A stretch of 64,000 nucleotides of DNA. Origin: Avispirillum sp959601495. Its GTDB lineage: Bacteria > Bacillota > Clostridia > Oscillospirales > CAG-272. How positions within the stretch are numbered: position 1 is the stretch's first letter; each line of letters opens with the position of its first letter. The notes beneath the pieces were generated by a model. The model had not been told where the DNA came from, ran no database searches, and worked only from the letters and a program-made list of their open reading frames with translations. The position numbers and the translations under genes are program-made. The stretch spans positions 1 to 64,000 of the forward strand of contig CAUGPT010000003.1 in assembly GCA_959601495.1 (NCBI GenBank), in the 5' to 3' direction. Below, piece after piece: positions 57,086-64,000 of the stretch.

Positions 57086-57324
57086 CCTCCGGCTATGCCG
57101 GAGGAGGTATCCTCCGTAAAAAAGCTTTAGCTTCAAGCATCGAGCGAAGCGAGTTGCTAATGAAATATCAATCAAAATAGCACAGGCTTCAATTAGGTGT
57201 GGAATCACCCGTTTACGGGTAGCAGGGCAAGTGTTGCAAGCGAAAGAAATTTCAGTGCGTCTTTAGATGCTTGCCTGTAAAATGCCCTTACAGGGCTTAT
57301 TCAAGCCTCCGGCTTAGCCGGAGG
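57086..57324. mobile_element. Hairpin-bounded 239-bp element, possible IS200/IS605-type relic
   Basis: Both ends carry nearly the same hairpin in direct orientation: CCTCCGGC-tat-GCCGGAGG (57086-57104) and CCTCCGGC-tta-GCCGGAGG (57306-57324). The inside has further small hairpins (CCCG-ttta-CGGG, GCCC-ttaca-GGGC) and no ORF. Subterminal hairpins at both ends without terminal inverted repeats recall non-autonomous IS200/IS605 derivatives. No transposase is present. Confidence 0.4.
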
Positions 57325-57362
57325 TCCTGACTTACATACGCCGCGATTCTTTGCGGCATTCA

Positions 57363-57869
57363 TCATATGCCCTTATATACATCGCAAATTTCCGCGATAT
57401 ACGTTTTGTGAAAATCGTTTTTCGGATAGTTTTTCATTATATCCCCGCAAAGCATATTCTCAGGCTTTATCATGTCGGTGTATATTTTCTTTGCGCATAC
57501 GGCAAGATGCGCGCCCTCAAATGTAACAAGTCCGTCGCCGAGCCTGCAAGGTGTAAGCCCCGCTTTTTCTATCTTCGGGCAGTCTCTGCCGCTGAGCGAT
57601 CCGCATATCTTCAGCGCCTCGCGCTTTTCTCCGCCGAAAAACGAAAGCGTCATGACGTCCGAGCTTTCCGTAAACTCAAAAGTATAGCGCTGCGGGCGGA
57701 TAAATACAAATGCCACGGGCTTGTTCCACAGAACGCCCATACCGCCCCAGCTTGCGGTCATGGTATTTACGCCCTTCTCCGTTTCGGCAGTGACGAGCAT
57801 CCAGTCGTCGCCGATCATTTTGAAAACATTTCCGTCTATATCTTCCGGTCTGATCTTCTCAAAACTCAT
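57363..57869 (-). CDS. Flavin reductase family protein
   Basis: 168 aa FMN-binding split-barrel protein. 'NTMTASWGGMGVLWNKPVAF' (about residues 34-53), 'VFIRPQRYTFEFTESSDVMT' and 'LSFF' correspond to the FMN phosphate and isoalloxazine contacts. Paralogue of the domain at 13909-14742 but without tail. Start ATG 57869 has GGAGG 6 nt upstream. Followed on the same strand by nothing within 500 nt; preceded by the MIF-like gene. Confidence 0.88.
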   Translation of the reverse strand: MSFEKIRPEDIDGNVFKMIGDDWMLVTAETEKGVNTMTASWGGMGVLWNKPVAFVFIRPQRYTFEFTESSDVMTLSFFGGEKREALKICGSLSGRDCPKIEKAGLTPCRLGDGLVTFEGAHLAVCAKKIYTDMIKPENMLCGDIMKNYPKNDFHKTYIAEICDVYKGI

Positions 57870-57895
57870 ATATTGCCTCCGCACAAATCATTTTG

Positions 57896-58240
57896 TCAGA
57901 AGTTGGAGCCGTTCCATCCCCAATCAGTATACTCGGAATATGTGATATATATTCTCTCTGCGGGAATATTCAGCTCCTCAGAGAGCGTCTTGCAGACCGC
58001 GCCGGTCATACGGTCGTATGCCTCTCTGTGCGCTTTGCCGTAAATTTTCACCTGCACGAAAGCGGCGGGCTCATCGTTTCTGCCCCCAAGCCACAGACGG
58101 CAGTTATCGTCAAATTCGCACATGAGCCAGTTCTCGGACTTGCCGGGGATAGCCTCGAGCGCGCGGGCAAGCCTCTCTTTGAGAACCGCTTCTTTTTCGG
58201 GGGTGATGGTCACTGTTGTTTTTGTACCGATATAAGGCAT
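57896..58240 (-). CDS. MIF/phenylpyruvate tautomerase-related protein
   Basis: 114 aa, the typical length of MIF-like tautomerases. Pro-2 after the initiator Met is the catalytic base; 'ENWLMCEFDDNCRLWLGG' (about residues 36-53), 'PAAFVQVKIYG' (about 58-68) and 'IYITYSEYTDWGWNGSNF' at the C-terminus are family features. It catalyses keto-enol tautomerisation of phenylpyruvate-like compounds in relatives; the physiological substrate is unknown. 26 nt upstream of the flavin reductase gene, probable two-gene operon. Confidence 0.87.
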   Translation of the reverse strand: MPYIGTKTTVTITPEKEAVLKERLARALEAIPGKSENWLMCEFDDNCRLWLGGRNDEPAAFVQVKIYGKAHREAYDRMTGAVCKTLSEELNIPAERIYITYSEYTDWGWNGSNF

Positions 58241-58307
58241 TGCAGAAAACCTCTTTCTATAATATTTACGCTTATATTTTAATATATATTCTGCGAAAAA
58301 GCAACAG

Positions 58308-58336
58308 TTGATTTATACGGCGCGCGGTGCTATAAT
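58308..58336 (+). promoter_or_regulatory. Promoter of the DUF6472-like gene
   Basis: -35 TTGATT (58308-58313), 17 nt, -10 TATAAT (58331-58336). Confidence 0.7.
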
Positions 58337-58387
58337 AATATATGCGGCAATGCCGCACATATTATTTTCAAGAAGGCTTTTTGACAT

Positions 58388-58585
58388 ATGGCTGACAAAC
58401 AGAAAAATAAGACTACAAACTGCGAGGACTGCATGTATTTCGACTATGACGAAATGCTTGACGAAGACATATGCACCCTTGATCTTGACGAGGACGAAAT
58501 GATACGGTTCATGGAGCATCCGTATTCAAGCTGTCCGTATTACAAGTTTTACGACGAATACAAAACCGTTCAGAAGCAGAACTGA
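58388..58585 (+). CDS. DUF6472-like small protein
   Basis: 65 aa. 'NCEDCMYFDYDEMLDEDICT' followed by 'LDLDEDEMIRFM' and 'CPYYKFYDEYKTVQKQ' matches a widespread small Clostridia family with a CxxC and a later Cys pair, annotated as DUF6472; function unknown. The four cysteines suggest metal binding. Own promoter and terminator. Confidence 0.75.
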   Translation: MADKQKNKTTNCEDCMYFDYDEMLDEDICTLDLDEDEMIRFMEHPYSSCPYYKFYDEYKTVQKQN

Positions 58586-58586
58586 G

Positions 58587-58629
58587 AAAAGCCGCCGCGC
58601 GTCCCTGGTCGGGACGCGCGGCGGCTTTT
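58587..58629. terminator. Bidirectional terminator
   Basis: AAAAGCCGCCGCGCGTCCC / GGGACGCGCGGCGGCTTTT with a TGGTC loop; it separates convergent genes. Confidence 0.92.
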
Positions 58630-58644
58630 CCGCATTTGCGGAAT

Positions 58645-59211
58645 TTACTGCTTCGCTTTTTCTATTTTGGTGGTGGTCTCGTTTCTGAGTGCGTCGCGCA
58701 GCTTTGTAAGATACGGTGAAAACGCCGCTTTATCAGCGCCGTATGTAAGGTTCAGCTCGTACTCGCGCGCTTCCCATGTGGAAATGTCCGACTCGTTGTG
58801 CTGAACGACCGCCTCCATATTGTCAAGCGCCTTATAGATCTTCGCTTCAACGGTCCCGAGCTCGCCCATCTCTTTATAAAGCGCCGCCATTTCCGTGCGG
58901 TACGGCTCGGGCAGGGTCTCCACCCATGAACAGAGAAGCTTTTCTTCCGTTTTTTCGTCCGAATCGGTTTTGTTGAAGGACGGTATATCTCCCGTAAAGC
59001 ACTCGCCTATGTCGTGGATAAGGCACATTTTCAAAACCTTGTCGCAGTCCGCCTCGGGAAATTCGTCTCTCATGAAATATGCCATAAGACAAAGCCGCCA
59101 CGAATGCTCAGCAACGCTTTCGTGCCGCCCGCCTGAGGTATAGCAGTGTCTTGTAGCATCCTTAAGTCTTTCAGCGGTATGCAGAACTTTTATAAGCTCT
59201 TCGGGCTTCAT
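58645..59211 (-). CDS. HD-domain hydrolase (5'-deoxynucleotidase YfbR-like)
   Basis: 188 aa. HD metal site: 'HESVAEHSWRLCLMAYFM' (His about 33) and 'CLIHDIGECFTGDIPSF' (His-Asp about 68). The fold and length match YfbR/HDDC2 phosphohydrolases that cleave 5'-deoxynucleoside monophosphates. The start ATG 59211 has GGAGGTG 6 nt upstream. It precedes no operon partner downstream; the uracil permease lies upstream on the same strand. Confidence 0.88.
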   Translation of the reverse strand: MKPEELIKVLHTAERLKDATRHCYTSGGRHESVAEHSWRLCLMAYFMRDEFPEADCDKVLKMCLIHDIGECFTGDIPSFNKTDSDEKTEEKLLCSWVETLPEPYRTEMAALYKEMGELGTVEAKIYKALDNMEAVVQHNESDISTWEAREYELNLTYGADKAAFSPYLTKLRDALRNETTTKIEKAKQ

Positions 59212-59307
59212 ATATGCACCTCCTGCATTTTTCGGGATCAAATGCCAAAGCCGCAGGCCGCCGGTATGACCGGCTGCCTGCGGCAATATTTATTTTTTCG
59301 GGTATTC

Positions 59308-60678
59308 TTATTTTGTTTCACTCGCGTCCTTATCCGCCTTTTTCTTTTCGGGGAGGATAAGGTTTGTAAGGATACCGAGGATAAGTGCGCACGCAACCTC
59401 GGTGATGGTTACGGAACCGAACTTGAGCACAAGTCCGCCGACACCTGCAATGAGGATGACTGATACGATAAAGAGGTTTCTGTTCTCGCCGAGGTCAACA
59501 TCCTGTATCATCTTGAGACCGGATACTGCGATAAATCCGTACAGGGAAATGCATACGCCGCCCATTACGCAAGAGGGGATAGATGCAAGGAATGCAACGA
59601 AGGGAGCGAAGAAGGATGCGATTATTGCAAGAATCGCAGTCGCAAGGATAGTCACAACGGAAGCGTTGCCGCTGATAGCAACACAGCCGATGGACTCGCC
59701 GTAGGTGGTGTTGGGGCAGCCGCCGAAGAACGCGCCTACCATTGAGCCGACGCCGTCACCCAGAAGAGTTCTGTGCAGGCCGGGATCCTCAAGAAGGTCA
59801 TGCTCGATTATGGTGGAGATGTTCTTGTGGTCTGCAATGTGCTCTGCAAATACGACAAACGCAACGGGGACGTATGCTGCCGCGATAGTGCCTATGTAGG
59901 AGGCGATGCTGCCTGCGTCACCGAAGTCATATCCGCCGCTGAACGCAGTCTCAAAGGTGAAGCTGGGCACCCACCGGAGATTTGAGAATGCGCTGTAGTC
60001 GATTATTTTCAGCGCGTCGATGCCGGTATTGTTGCCGATTATTGTGAATATTGAAGCTACGATATATCCGGAGACGATACCGATTATAAAGGGGATCATC
60101 TTCATCATCTTTTTACCGAACACGGAACACAGCATCGTAACCGCAAGGGTAACCAGTGCGCAGATAAGGCAAACGCCTGCGTGTGCGTTCATTACAAACG
60201 CGCTGCCGTCCTTCGCGACGCCGACCGCGTCGCCGATAGCGTTGCCGGAGAGAGAAAGTCCGATGATTGCGACCGTAGGTCCGATAACGACTGCGGGCAT
60301 AAGCTTTGAAATCCACTTAACGCCTGCGAACTTTACGATAAGCGCGATGACGACGTAAACGAGGCCTGCCATTACCGCACCGATTATCATACCGAGGTAT
60401 CCTGCAGAAGCGGAAACGCCGCCTGCGAACGCTGCAGCCATGGAGCCGAGGAACGCAAAGGAGGAGCCGAGGAACACGGGGCTTCTGAACTTTGTGAAGA
60501 TAAGATAAACGATAGTGCCGACACCCGCGCCGAACAGAGCGGCGGACTGTGACATACCGTTGCCGATTATCGCGGGTACCGCGATCGTTGCCGCAAGAAT
60601 TGCGAGCAGCTGCTGAAGTGCGAATACAAGGGTTTTGCCAAACGAGGGCTTGTCCTTGACGCCGTAGACGAGTTTCAT
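59308..60678 (-). CDS. uraA: Uracil permease (NCS2/UraA family)
   Basis: 456 aa, twelve or more hydrophobic segments. 'ALQQLLAILAATIAVPAIIG' at the N-terminus, 'PVFLGSSFAFLGSM' (about residue 68), 'FAEHIADHKNIS' (about 290; Glu/His substrate site) and 'GGCPNTTYGESIGCVAISG' (about 325) identify NCS2 uracil:H+ symporters. It follows pyrR after a 53-nt gap and should be controlled by the same PyrR attenuator. Confidence 0.93.
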   Translation of the reverse strand: MKLVYGVKDKPSFGKTLVFALQQLLAILAATIAVPAIIGNGMSQSAALFGAGVGTIVYLIFTKFRSPVFLGSSFAFLGSMAAAFAGGVSASAGYLGMIIGAVMAGLVYVVIALIVKFAGVKWISKLMPAVVIGPTVAIIGLSLSGNAIGDAVGVAKDGSAFVMNAHAGVCLICALVTLAVTMLCSVFGKKMMKMIPFIIGIVSGYIVASIFTIIGNNTGIDALKIIDYSAFSNLRWVPSFTFETAFSGGYDFGDAGSIASYIGTIAAAYVPVAFVVFAEHIADHKNISTIIEHDLLEDPGLHRTLLGDGVGSMVGAFFGGCPNTTYGESIGCVAISGNASVVTILATAILAIIASFFAPFVAFLASIPSCVMGGVCISLYGFIAVSGLKMIQDVDLGENRNLFIVSVILIAGVGGLVLKFGSVTITEVACALILGILTNLILPEKKKADKDASETK

Positions 60679-60731
60679 AAGAATACCTCCGAAATATTAT
60701 TAGAAGCGGCACTGCCGCAGGTTAACTTTGT

Positions 60732-61268
60732 TTATCTGTCGCCGAGAAGCACGCGGTTTTCTCCGTCGTACTCGGAGACCTCAACGCAAACTATCTCATC
60801 ATGAGAGGTAGGCACGTTTTTGCCCACATAATCGGGCTTTACGGGCAGTTCTCTGTGACCGCGGTCAATAAGCACCGCAAGCTGTATTGCCCTCGGTCTG
60901 CCGTGGGCGAATACCGCCTCAATAGCGGCGCGCACCGTTCTGCCCGTATAGATAACGTCGTCCACAAGCACGACCGTTCTGTTCTCCACGCCGCCGGGCA
61001 GCCGCGTATCCGAGGATTCGGGCAGCGGAGAAATCTCGGAAAGGTCGTCGCGGTACAGGGATATATCAACGTATCCGACAGGGACCGACACGCCCTCGAA
61101 CTTTTCGATATTTTTCGCAAGTATATCCGCAAGCGGTACACCGCGGCGTCGGATACCCACAAGCATTACGTTGTCGCAGCCGTGGTTTTTTTCTATTATC
61201 TCGTGGGTGATCCTCGCGAGAGAGCGCATCATCGCGGATTCATCCATAAGCTGAGCTTTGATATTCAT
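60732..61268 (-). CDS. pyrR: Bifunctional pyr operon regulator/uracil phosphoribosyltransferase PyrR
   Basis: 178 aa. PRPP-binding loop 'VVLVDDVIYTGRTVRAAI' (about residues 97-114), 'VGIRRRGVPLADILA' (about 37) and 'DISLYRDDL'. It binds pyr mRNA leaders in the presence of UMP and promotes termination. I start at ATG 61268, with GGAGG 6-7 nt upstream; the frame continues upstream into the attenuator. Followed by uraA. Confidence 0.95.
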   Translation of the reverse strand: MNIKAQLMDESAMMRSLARITHEIIEKNHGCDNVMLVGIRRRGVPLADILAKNIEKFEGVSVPVGYVDISLYRDDLSEISPLPESSDTRLPGGVENRTVVLVDDVIYTGRTVRAAIEAVFAHGRPRAIQLAVLIDRGHRELPVKPDYVGKNVPTSHDEIVCVEVSEYDGENRVLLGDR

Positions 61269-61283
61269 AAAGCGACCTCCGAC

Positions 61284-61396
61284 AAAAAAAAGCCTTGCCA
61301 TCGGCAAGACTCCACACACAAAAATATAACGCTGCCTCGGCAGCACTGTGTCGATCTTACCGGCTTCTCTGAACCGCTTAAAAATTCAACTGTTTA
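61284..61396 (-). promoter_or_regulatory. pyrR leader: PyrR-binding attenuator leader
   Basis: Minus strand, starting at the predicted transcription start: GGTTCAGAGAAGCCGG (61385-61370) matches the PyrR anti-antiterminator binding loop (TCCAGAGAGGCT type). A competing stem (GTGCTGCC/GGCAGC) follows, and then the terminator GTCTTGCC-GAT-GGCAAGGC-TTTTTTTT (61310-61284). Confidence 0.88.
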
Positions 61397-61425
61397 AGTA
61401 TAGCATACAAAAAATGAATTGTAAA
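61397..61425 (-). promoter_or_regulatory. Promoter of pyrR-uraA
   Basis: Minus strand -35 TTTACA (61425-61420), 17 nt, -10 TATACT (61402-61397). Confidence 0.8.
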
Positions 61426-61526
61426 TAGTTTTTATCAAATTCTTCATTTTTCGGCAAAATGTCAGTAATGCCGCGCCGGATCGTTATAAAATCCTCATTT
61501 TGCACATTCGGAGCAGAATGATACGC

Positions 61527-61553
61527 AAAAAGGCTGCCGAATGCAGCCTTTTT
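61527..61553. terminator. Terminator of sleL
   Basis: AAAAAGGCTGC-CGAAT-GCAGCCTTTTT; lies 33 nt beyond the sleL stop on the minus strand. Confidence 0.85.
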
Positions 61554-61586
61554 GTCTCATTATGCGGCACCGCGCAAAACCTTATA

Positions 61587-62873
61587 CTAAAGCTTCACGA
61601 TAGAATAAAGCCCCGACAGCACCGTCCACAAAGCGGGAAACGGGCGCATTATGTTCCAGACGCCGATGCCCGCAAGGGAGAATTCCGCCGCGAGAGACGC
61701 AAGCGCCTCAACGCTGCGCGCATCCTGGAACCAGACCACGTGGCTGACCCCGTCCGCGTCGGTATAGTAGAAATACGGCGCCATGGCGTCAGTATCAAAC
61801 TGTATGGCGACGCCGAGGCGTGCGGCAAGCTCCGTCGCCTCTCTCGCGGACAGCGACTCGGCGACGGTGACTCCGCGCTCGTACGGCAGCCGCCAGTCGT
61901 AGCCGTAGGACGGCAGCCCCATAAAAATTTTCGCGGGCGGTATCGCGCCGACGGCATATTCCAAAACGCGCCGCACATTGCCCACGGGAGAGACCGCCAT
62001 GGGCGGACCGTAGCTGTATCCCCACTCGTATGTCATGAGAAAGGCAAAATCCGCGGCGTTCCCCAAAGCGTCGTAGTTATGCGCCTCGTACAGAAGCCCG
62101 GGCATTGCGGCATATGTTTTGGGGGCAAGGTCGCAGAACACTGTATATCCTTCGCCGAGAGCCGCTTTCAGCCCCGCCACGAACGACGTATACGCGTCGG
62201 CGTTTTCTCCCGATATATATTCAAAATCGCATTCTATACCGCCGTATCCCTTTTCTCTGACGACCGAGACTGCGGCGTCCGTCACCGCCGCCGCAAGTGA
62301 CGGATTTTCAAGTATCGTGTTTATAAGCTCGTTTGAAAACGTCCCCTGCGCCGTTATGGACGTAAGCATCATTACGGGTGTCGCCCCGTACTCCCGCGCA
62401 AGATCTATAAGCCGCGTATCGTCCTGACGCGGAGGGACAAGCGTGCCGTCAGGGTTCAGCCCGTATGAAAAAATCGAAAGATATGTAAGGTACGGCAGCG
62501 TCCGTCTCAGTGTTTCGTCGCTTATATACGTATACGCATAGCCGTTGGTCCTTTTTTCAAGCCCCAGCCGCGGCGCACCGTAGGATATGACTATGGTCTG
62601 CCCGGGGTATATCGCCTCCCTGCCGCCGAGAAGCGGATTGTTCTGCCACAGAACATTTTCGCTAACGCCGAAACGACGGGCAACGGACGAAAGCGTGTCG
62701 CCCGCCTCTACCGTGTATGTCAGCTCGGGTGTGCGCAGCACCAGCGCCTGACCCTCTGCAAGAGGGGTGCCCGGTGTGATTCCGTTATCCGCCGCTGCAA
62801 GCGCCGGAGAGAGCGAAAACTGCTCGGCTACGGACAAAAGCGTGTCGCCCGGGCGGACCGTATATATTATCAT
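61587..62873 (-). CDS. sleL: Spore cortex-lytic N-acetylglucosaminidase (SleL/YaaH-like): two LysM plus GH18
   Basis: 428 aa. Two LysM domains at about 1-46 ('YTVRPGDTLLSVAEQF') and 50-96 ('YTVEAGDTLSSVARRFGVS') for peptidoglycan binding, then a GH18 barrel from about 105 with the catalytic segment 'GGIECDFEYI' and 'FLMTYEWGYSYGPPMAVSP'. In Bacillus and Clostridium, SleL degrades spore cortex fragments after germination begins. No signal peptide, in line with spore-coat-associated homologues. I start at ATG 62873 because it opens the first LysM; the frame is open further upstream. Confidence 0.88.
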   Translation of the reverse strand: MIIYTVRPGDTLLSVAEQFSLSPALAAADNGITPGTPLAEGQALVLRTPELTYTVEAGDTLSSVARRFGVSENVLWQNNPLLGGREAIYPGQTIVISYGAPRLGLEKRTNGYAYTYISDETLRRTLPYLTYLSIFSYGLNPDGTLVPPRQDDTRLIDLAREYGATPVMMLTSITAQGTFSNELINTILENPSLAAAVTDAAVSVVREKGYGGIECDFEYISGENADAYTSFVAGLKAALGEGYTVFCDLAPKTYAAMPGLLYEAHNYDALGNAADFAFLMTYEWGYSYGPPMAVSPVGNVRRVLEYAVGAIPPAKIFMGLPSYGYDWRLPYERGVTVAESLSAREATELAARLGVAIQFDTDAMAPYFYYTDADGVSHVVWFQDARSVEALASLAAEFSLAGIGVWNIMRPFPALWTVLSGLYSIVKL

Positions 62874-62951
62874 AATACAAAGCTGCCTTTCTTTTTTCTT
62901 ATGCTTCATTATATGAATATAAAATATTTGCGACACATTTTGAAAGTGCTG

Positions 62952-62980
62952 TTGCGGTTTCGCGGCAAAAGTAGTATAAT
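62952..62980 (+). promoter_or_regulatory. Promoter of the ABC exporter gene
   Basis: -35 TTGCGG (62952-62957), 17 nt, -10 TATAAT (62975-62980). Confidence 0.65.
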
Positions 62981-63021
62981 ATTTCAGAAAGCAATGCAAA
63001 AAAGCCGGAGGAGGAAGAATA

Positions 63022-64000
63022 ATGAAGAAAAACAAAAGCCTGCTCGGGCGATTTATGAAATATTACAGACCGCACAAGGTACTGTTCACCTTTGATATGC
63101 TGGCATCCTTTGCGGTTTCGGCAATAGGCATTTTCTATCCCATGGTCACCCGCACGATGATAGGCGAGTTCACCTCCGGCAGCAGAAATATGCGCTACAT
63201 AGTTACGGCAGGAACTGCGCTTTTGCTGCTTTACGTCATACGCATGCTGCTGAACTACTTCATCCAGTACCAGGGGCACATGATGGGCGTTAAAATGCAG
63301 GCGCAGATGCGCCGCGATATGTTTGAGCATCTGCAGCGCCTGCCGTACAGCTTTTTCGACAGTCACGAAACGGGCAAGATCATGTCCCGCATGACAAACG
63401 ACCTTATGGATATAAGCGAGCTTGCACATCACGGACCGGAGAATATAATCATATCCACCATATCCGTGGCGGTATCGTTCGTATATCTCGCGACCATCGA
63501 CTGGCGCCTGACGCTTATAATTTTCGCCTGCGTGCCCGTTTTGTTTGCCATCTCCCTTATGCTGCGCACGAAAATGCGCAACGCTTTCAGAAAAAGCCGC
63601 GAAGCAACGGCGGTCATAAACGCCTCTCTTGAGAGCAGCATATCGGGTATACGCGTTACAAAGGCTTTTACAAACGACAAAACGGAAAAAGAAAAATTCG
63701 AGGTGGGCAACCTTGAGTTTGTGGAGGCGCGGCGCGAAGCGTACGACTCCATGGGCAAATTCCATTCGTCAACATCCTTTGTCACAAACGTTTTCAACGT
63801 TGTGGTGCTTATAGCGGGCGGTCTGTTTCTCTACGCGGGGCAGATAACCGTTGCTGACTATTCGGCGTTTATCGTGTCCGTCAGCCTGTTCCTTACTCCC
63901 ATAACGACGCTTATCGGCTTTATGGAGCAGTACCAGAACGGCGTTACCGGCTTTCAGCGCTTTACCGAGATCATGGATACCGAGCCCGAAAAGGACACGG
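63022..64000 (+). CDS. ABC transporter ATP-binding/permease protein, 5' part
   Basis: At least 326 aa; it runs off the right edge. The visible part is an ABC transmembrane domain of the type I exporter class: helices around residues 17-37, 58-78, 135-160, 165-180 and 255-275, with 'LQRLPYSFFDSHETGKIMSRMTNDL'-type coupling helix motifs (about 100-124) and 'AFTNDKTEKEKF'. The nucleotide-binding domain is beyond the window. Such proteins often come as heterodimer pairs; substrate unknown (drug or lipid). GGAGGAGG lies 7-10 nt before ATG. Confidence 0.9.
   Translation, partial: MKKNKSLLGRFMKYYRPHKVLFTFDMLASFAVSAIGIFYPMVTRTMIGEFTSGSRNMRYIVTAGTALLLLYVIRMLLNYFIQYQGHMMGVKMQAQMRRDMFEHLQRLPYSFFDSHETGKIMSRMTNDLMDISELAHHGPENIIISTISVAVSFVYLATIDWRLTLIIFACVPVLFAISLMLRTKMRNAFRKSREATAVINASLESSISGIRVTKAFTNDKTEKEKFEVGNLEFVEARREAYDSMGKFHSSTSFVTNVFNVVVLIAGGLFLYAGQITVADYSAFIVSVSLFLTPITTLIGFMEQYQNGVTGFQRFTEIMDTEPEKDT

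Overview
The window looks like a chromosomal contig of an anaerobic, spore-forming, gut-type member of the Clostridia, probably an uncultured Oscillospirales/Eubacteriales lineage with a moderately high GC content. Supporting evidence is SpoVT and a SleL-like cortex hydrolase (sporulation), a class III (anaerobic) ribonucleotide reductase, a ferredoxin-linked 2-oxoacid oxidoreductase, a Na+-pumping decarboxylase, tRNA-sensing T-box leaders, a PyrR attenuator, and strong AGGAGG-type ribosome binding sites with TTGACA/TATAAT promoters at 17-nt spacing. No prophage, CRISPR array or intact transposase is visible.

Layout. 0.4-4.8 kb: a sugar-isomerase-like/amidohydrolase pair, then rpiB, tsaB and tsaE on the minus strand. 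4.9-5.7 kb: tRNA-Arg(CCG), then a hairpin array in front of a four-helix-bundle protein gene. 5.7-11.1 kb: a minus-strand operon for a GldA/F/G-like ABC exporter with a DUF4340 partner, ending in a YhcH-like protein and a DnaQ-like exonuclease. 11.8-19 kb: mreB, small membrane and zinc-ribbon proteins, a flavin reductase, a GT2 glycosyltransferase and two lipoproteins. 19-21.7 kb: a decayed accessory island (frameshifted ORF, AT-rich orphan gene, truncated WYL regulator). 21.7-36.5 kb: the centrepiece, three T-box-controlled transcription units on the minus strand. They encode an active-site-degenerate LeuA homologue, a TIM-barrel/acyl-CoA-synthetase fusion, two XRE-cupin-acyl-CoA-synthetase fusions, a nitrilase-fold amidase, a branched-chain aminotransferase, a P-loop ATPase and a complete four-subunit 2-oxoacid:ferredoxin oxidoreductase. 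37-40 kb: a run of zinc-ribbon membrane proteins ending in a PASTA/Ltp-repeat protein. 40.4-46 kb: spoVT, glycerate kinase, an autoregulated TetR, a small-protein locus and Na+-decarboxylase beta/gamma genes behind an attenuator-like leader. 46.4-51.9 kb: an asparagine synthase, ATP-grasp ligase, aspartate racemase and Lys-type MurE cluster. 52-56.4 kb: nrdD (glutaredoxin fusion, three NrdR boxes), a TrxB-like flavoprotein and a HAD phosphatase. 57-64 kb: a small hairpin-bounded element, a second flavin reductase, a MIF-like tautomerase, an HD phosphohydrolase, the pyrR-uraA operon with its attenuator, sleL, and the start of an ABC exporter.

How the genes work together. In the 21.7-36.5 kb block, T-boxes switch genes on when a specific tRNA is uncharged. 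Placing acyl-CoA synthetases, a 2-oxoacid:ferredoxin oxidoreductase and an aminotransferase under that control argues that the pathway runs in the biosynthetic direction: an exogenous branched or aryl acid becomes an acyl-CoA, is reductively carboxylated to a 2-oxoacid, and is transaminated to an amino acid. This is inference from gene content and regulation. The 46-52 kb cluster reads as a peptidoglycan D-Asp/D-Asn cross-bridge cassette. nrdD is likely repressed by NrdR, pyrR-uraA is attenuated by PyrR, and the Na+ pump carries a leader with mutually exclusive hairpins.

Several genes appear broken: two have a +1 shift in a homopolymer (7 T near 19.55 kb, 6 A near 37.06 kb), and one has a shift near 43.97 kb. 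The homopolymer cases could be sequencing errors.
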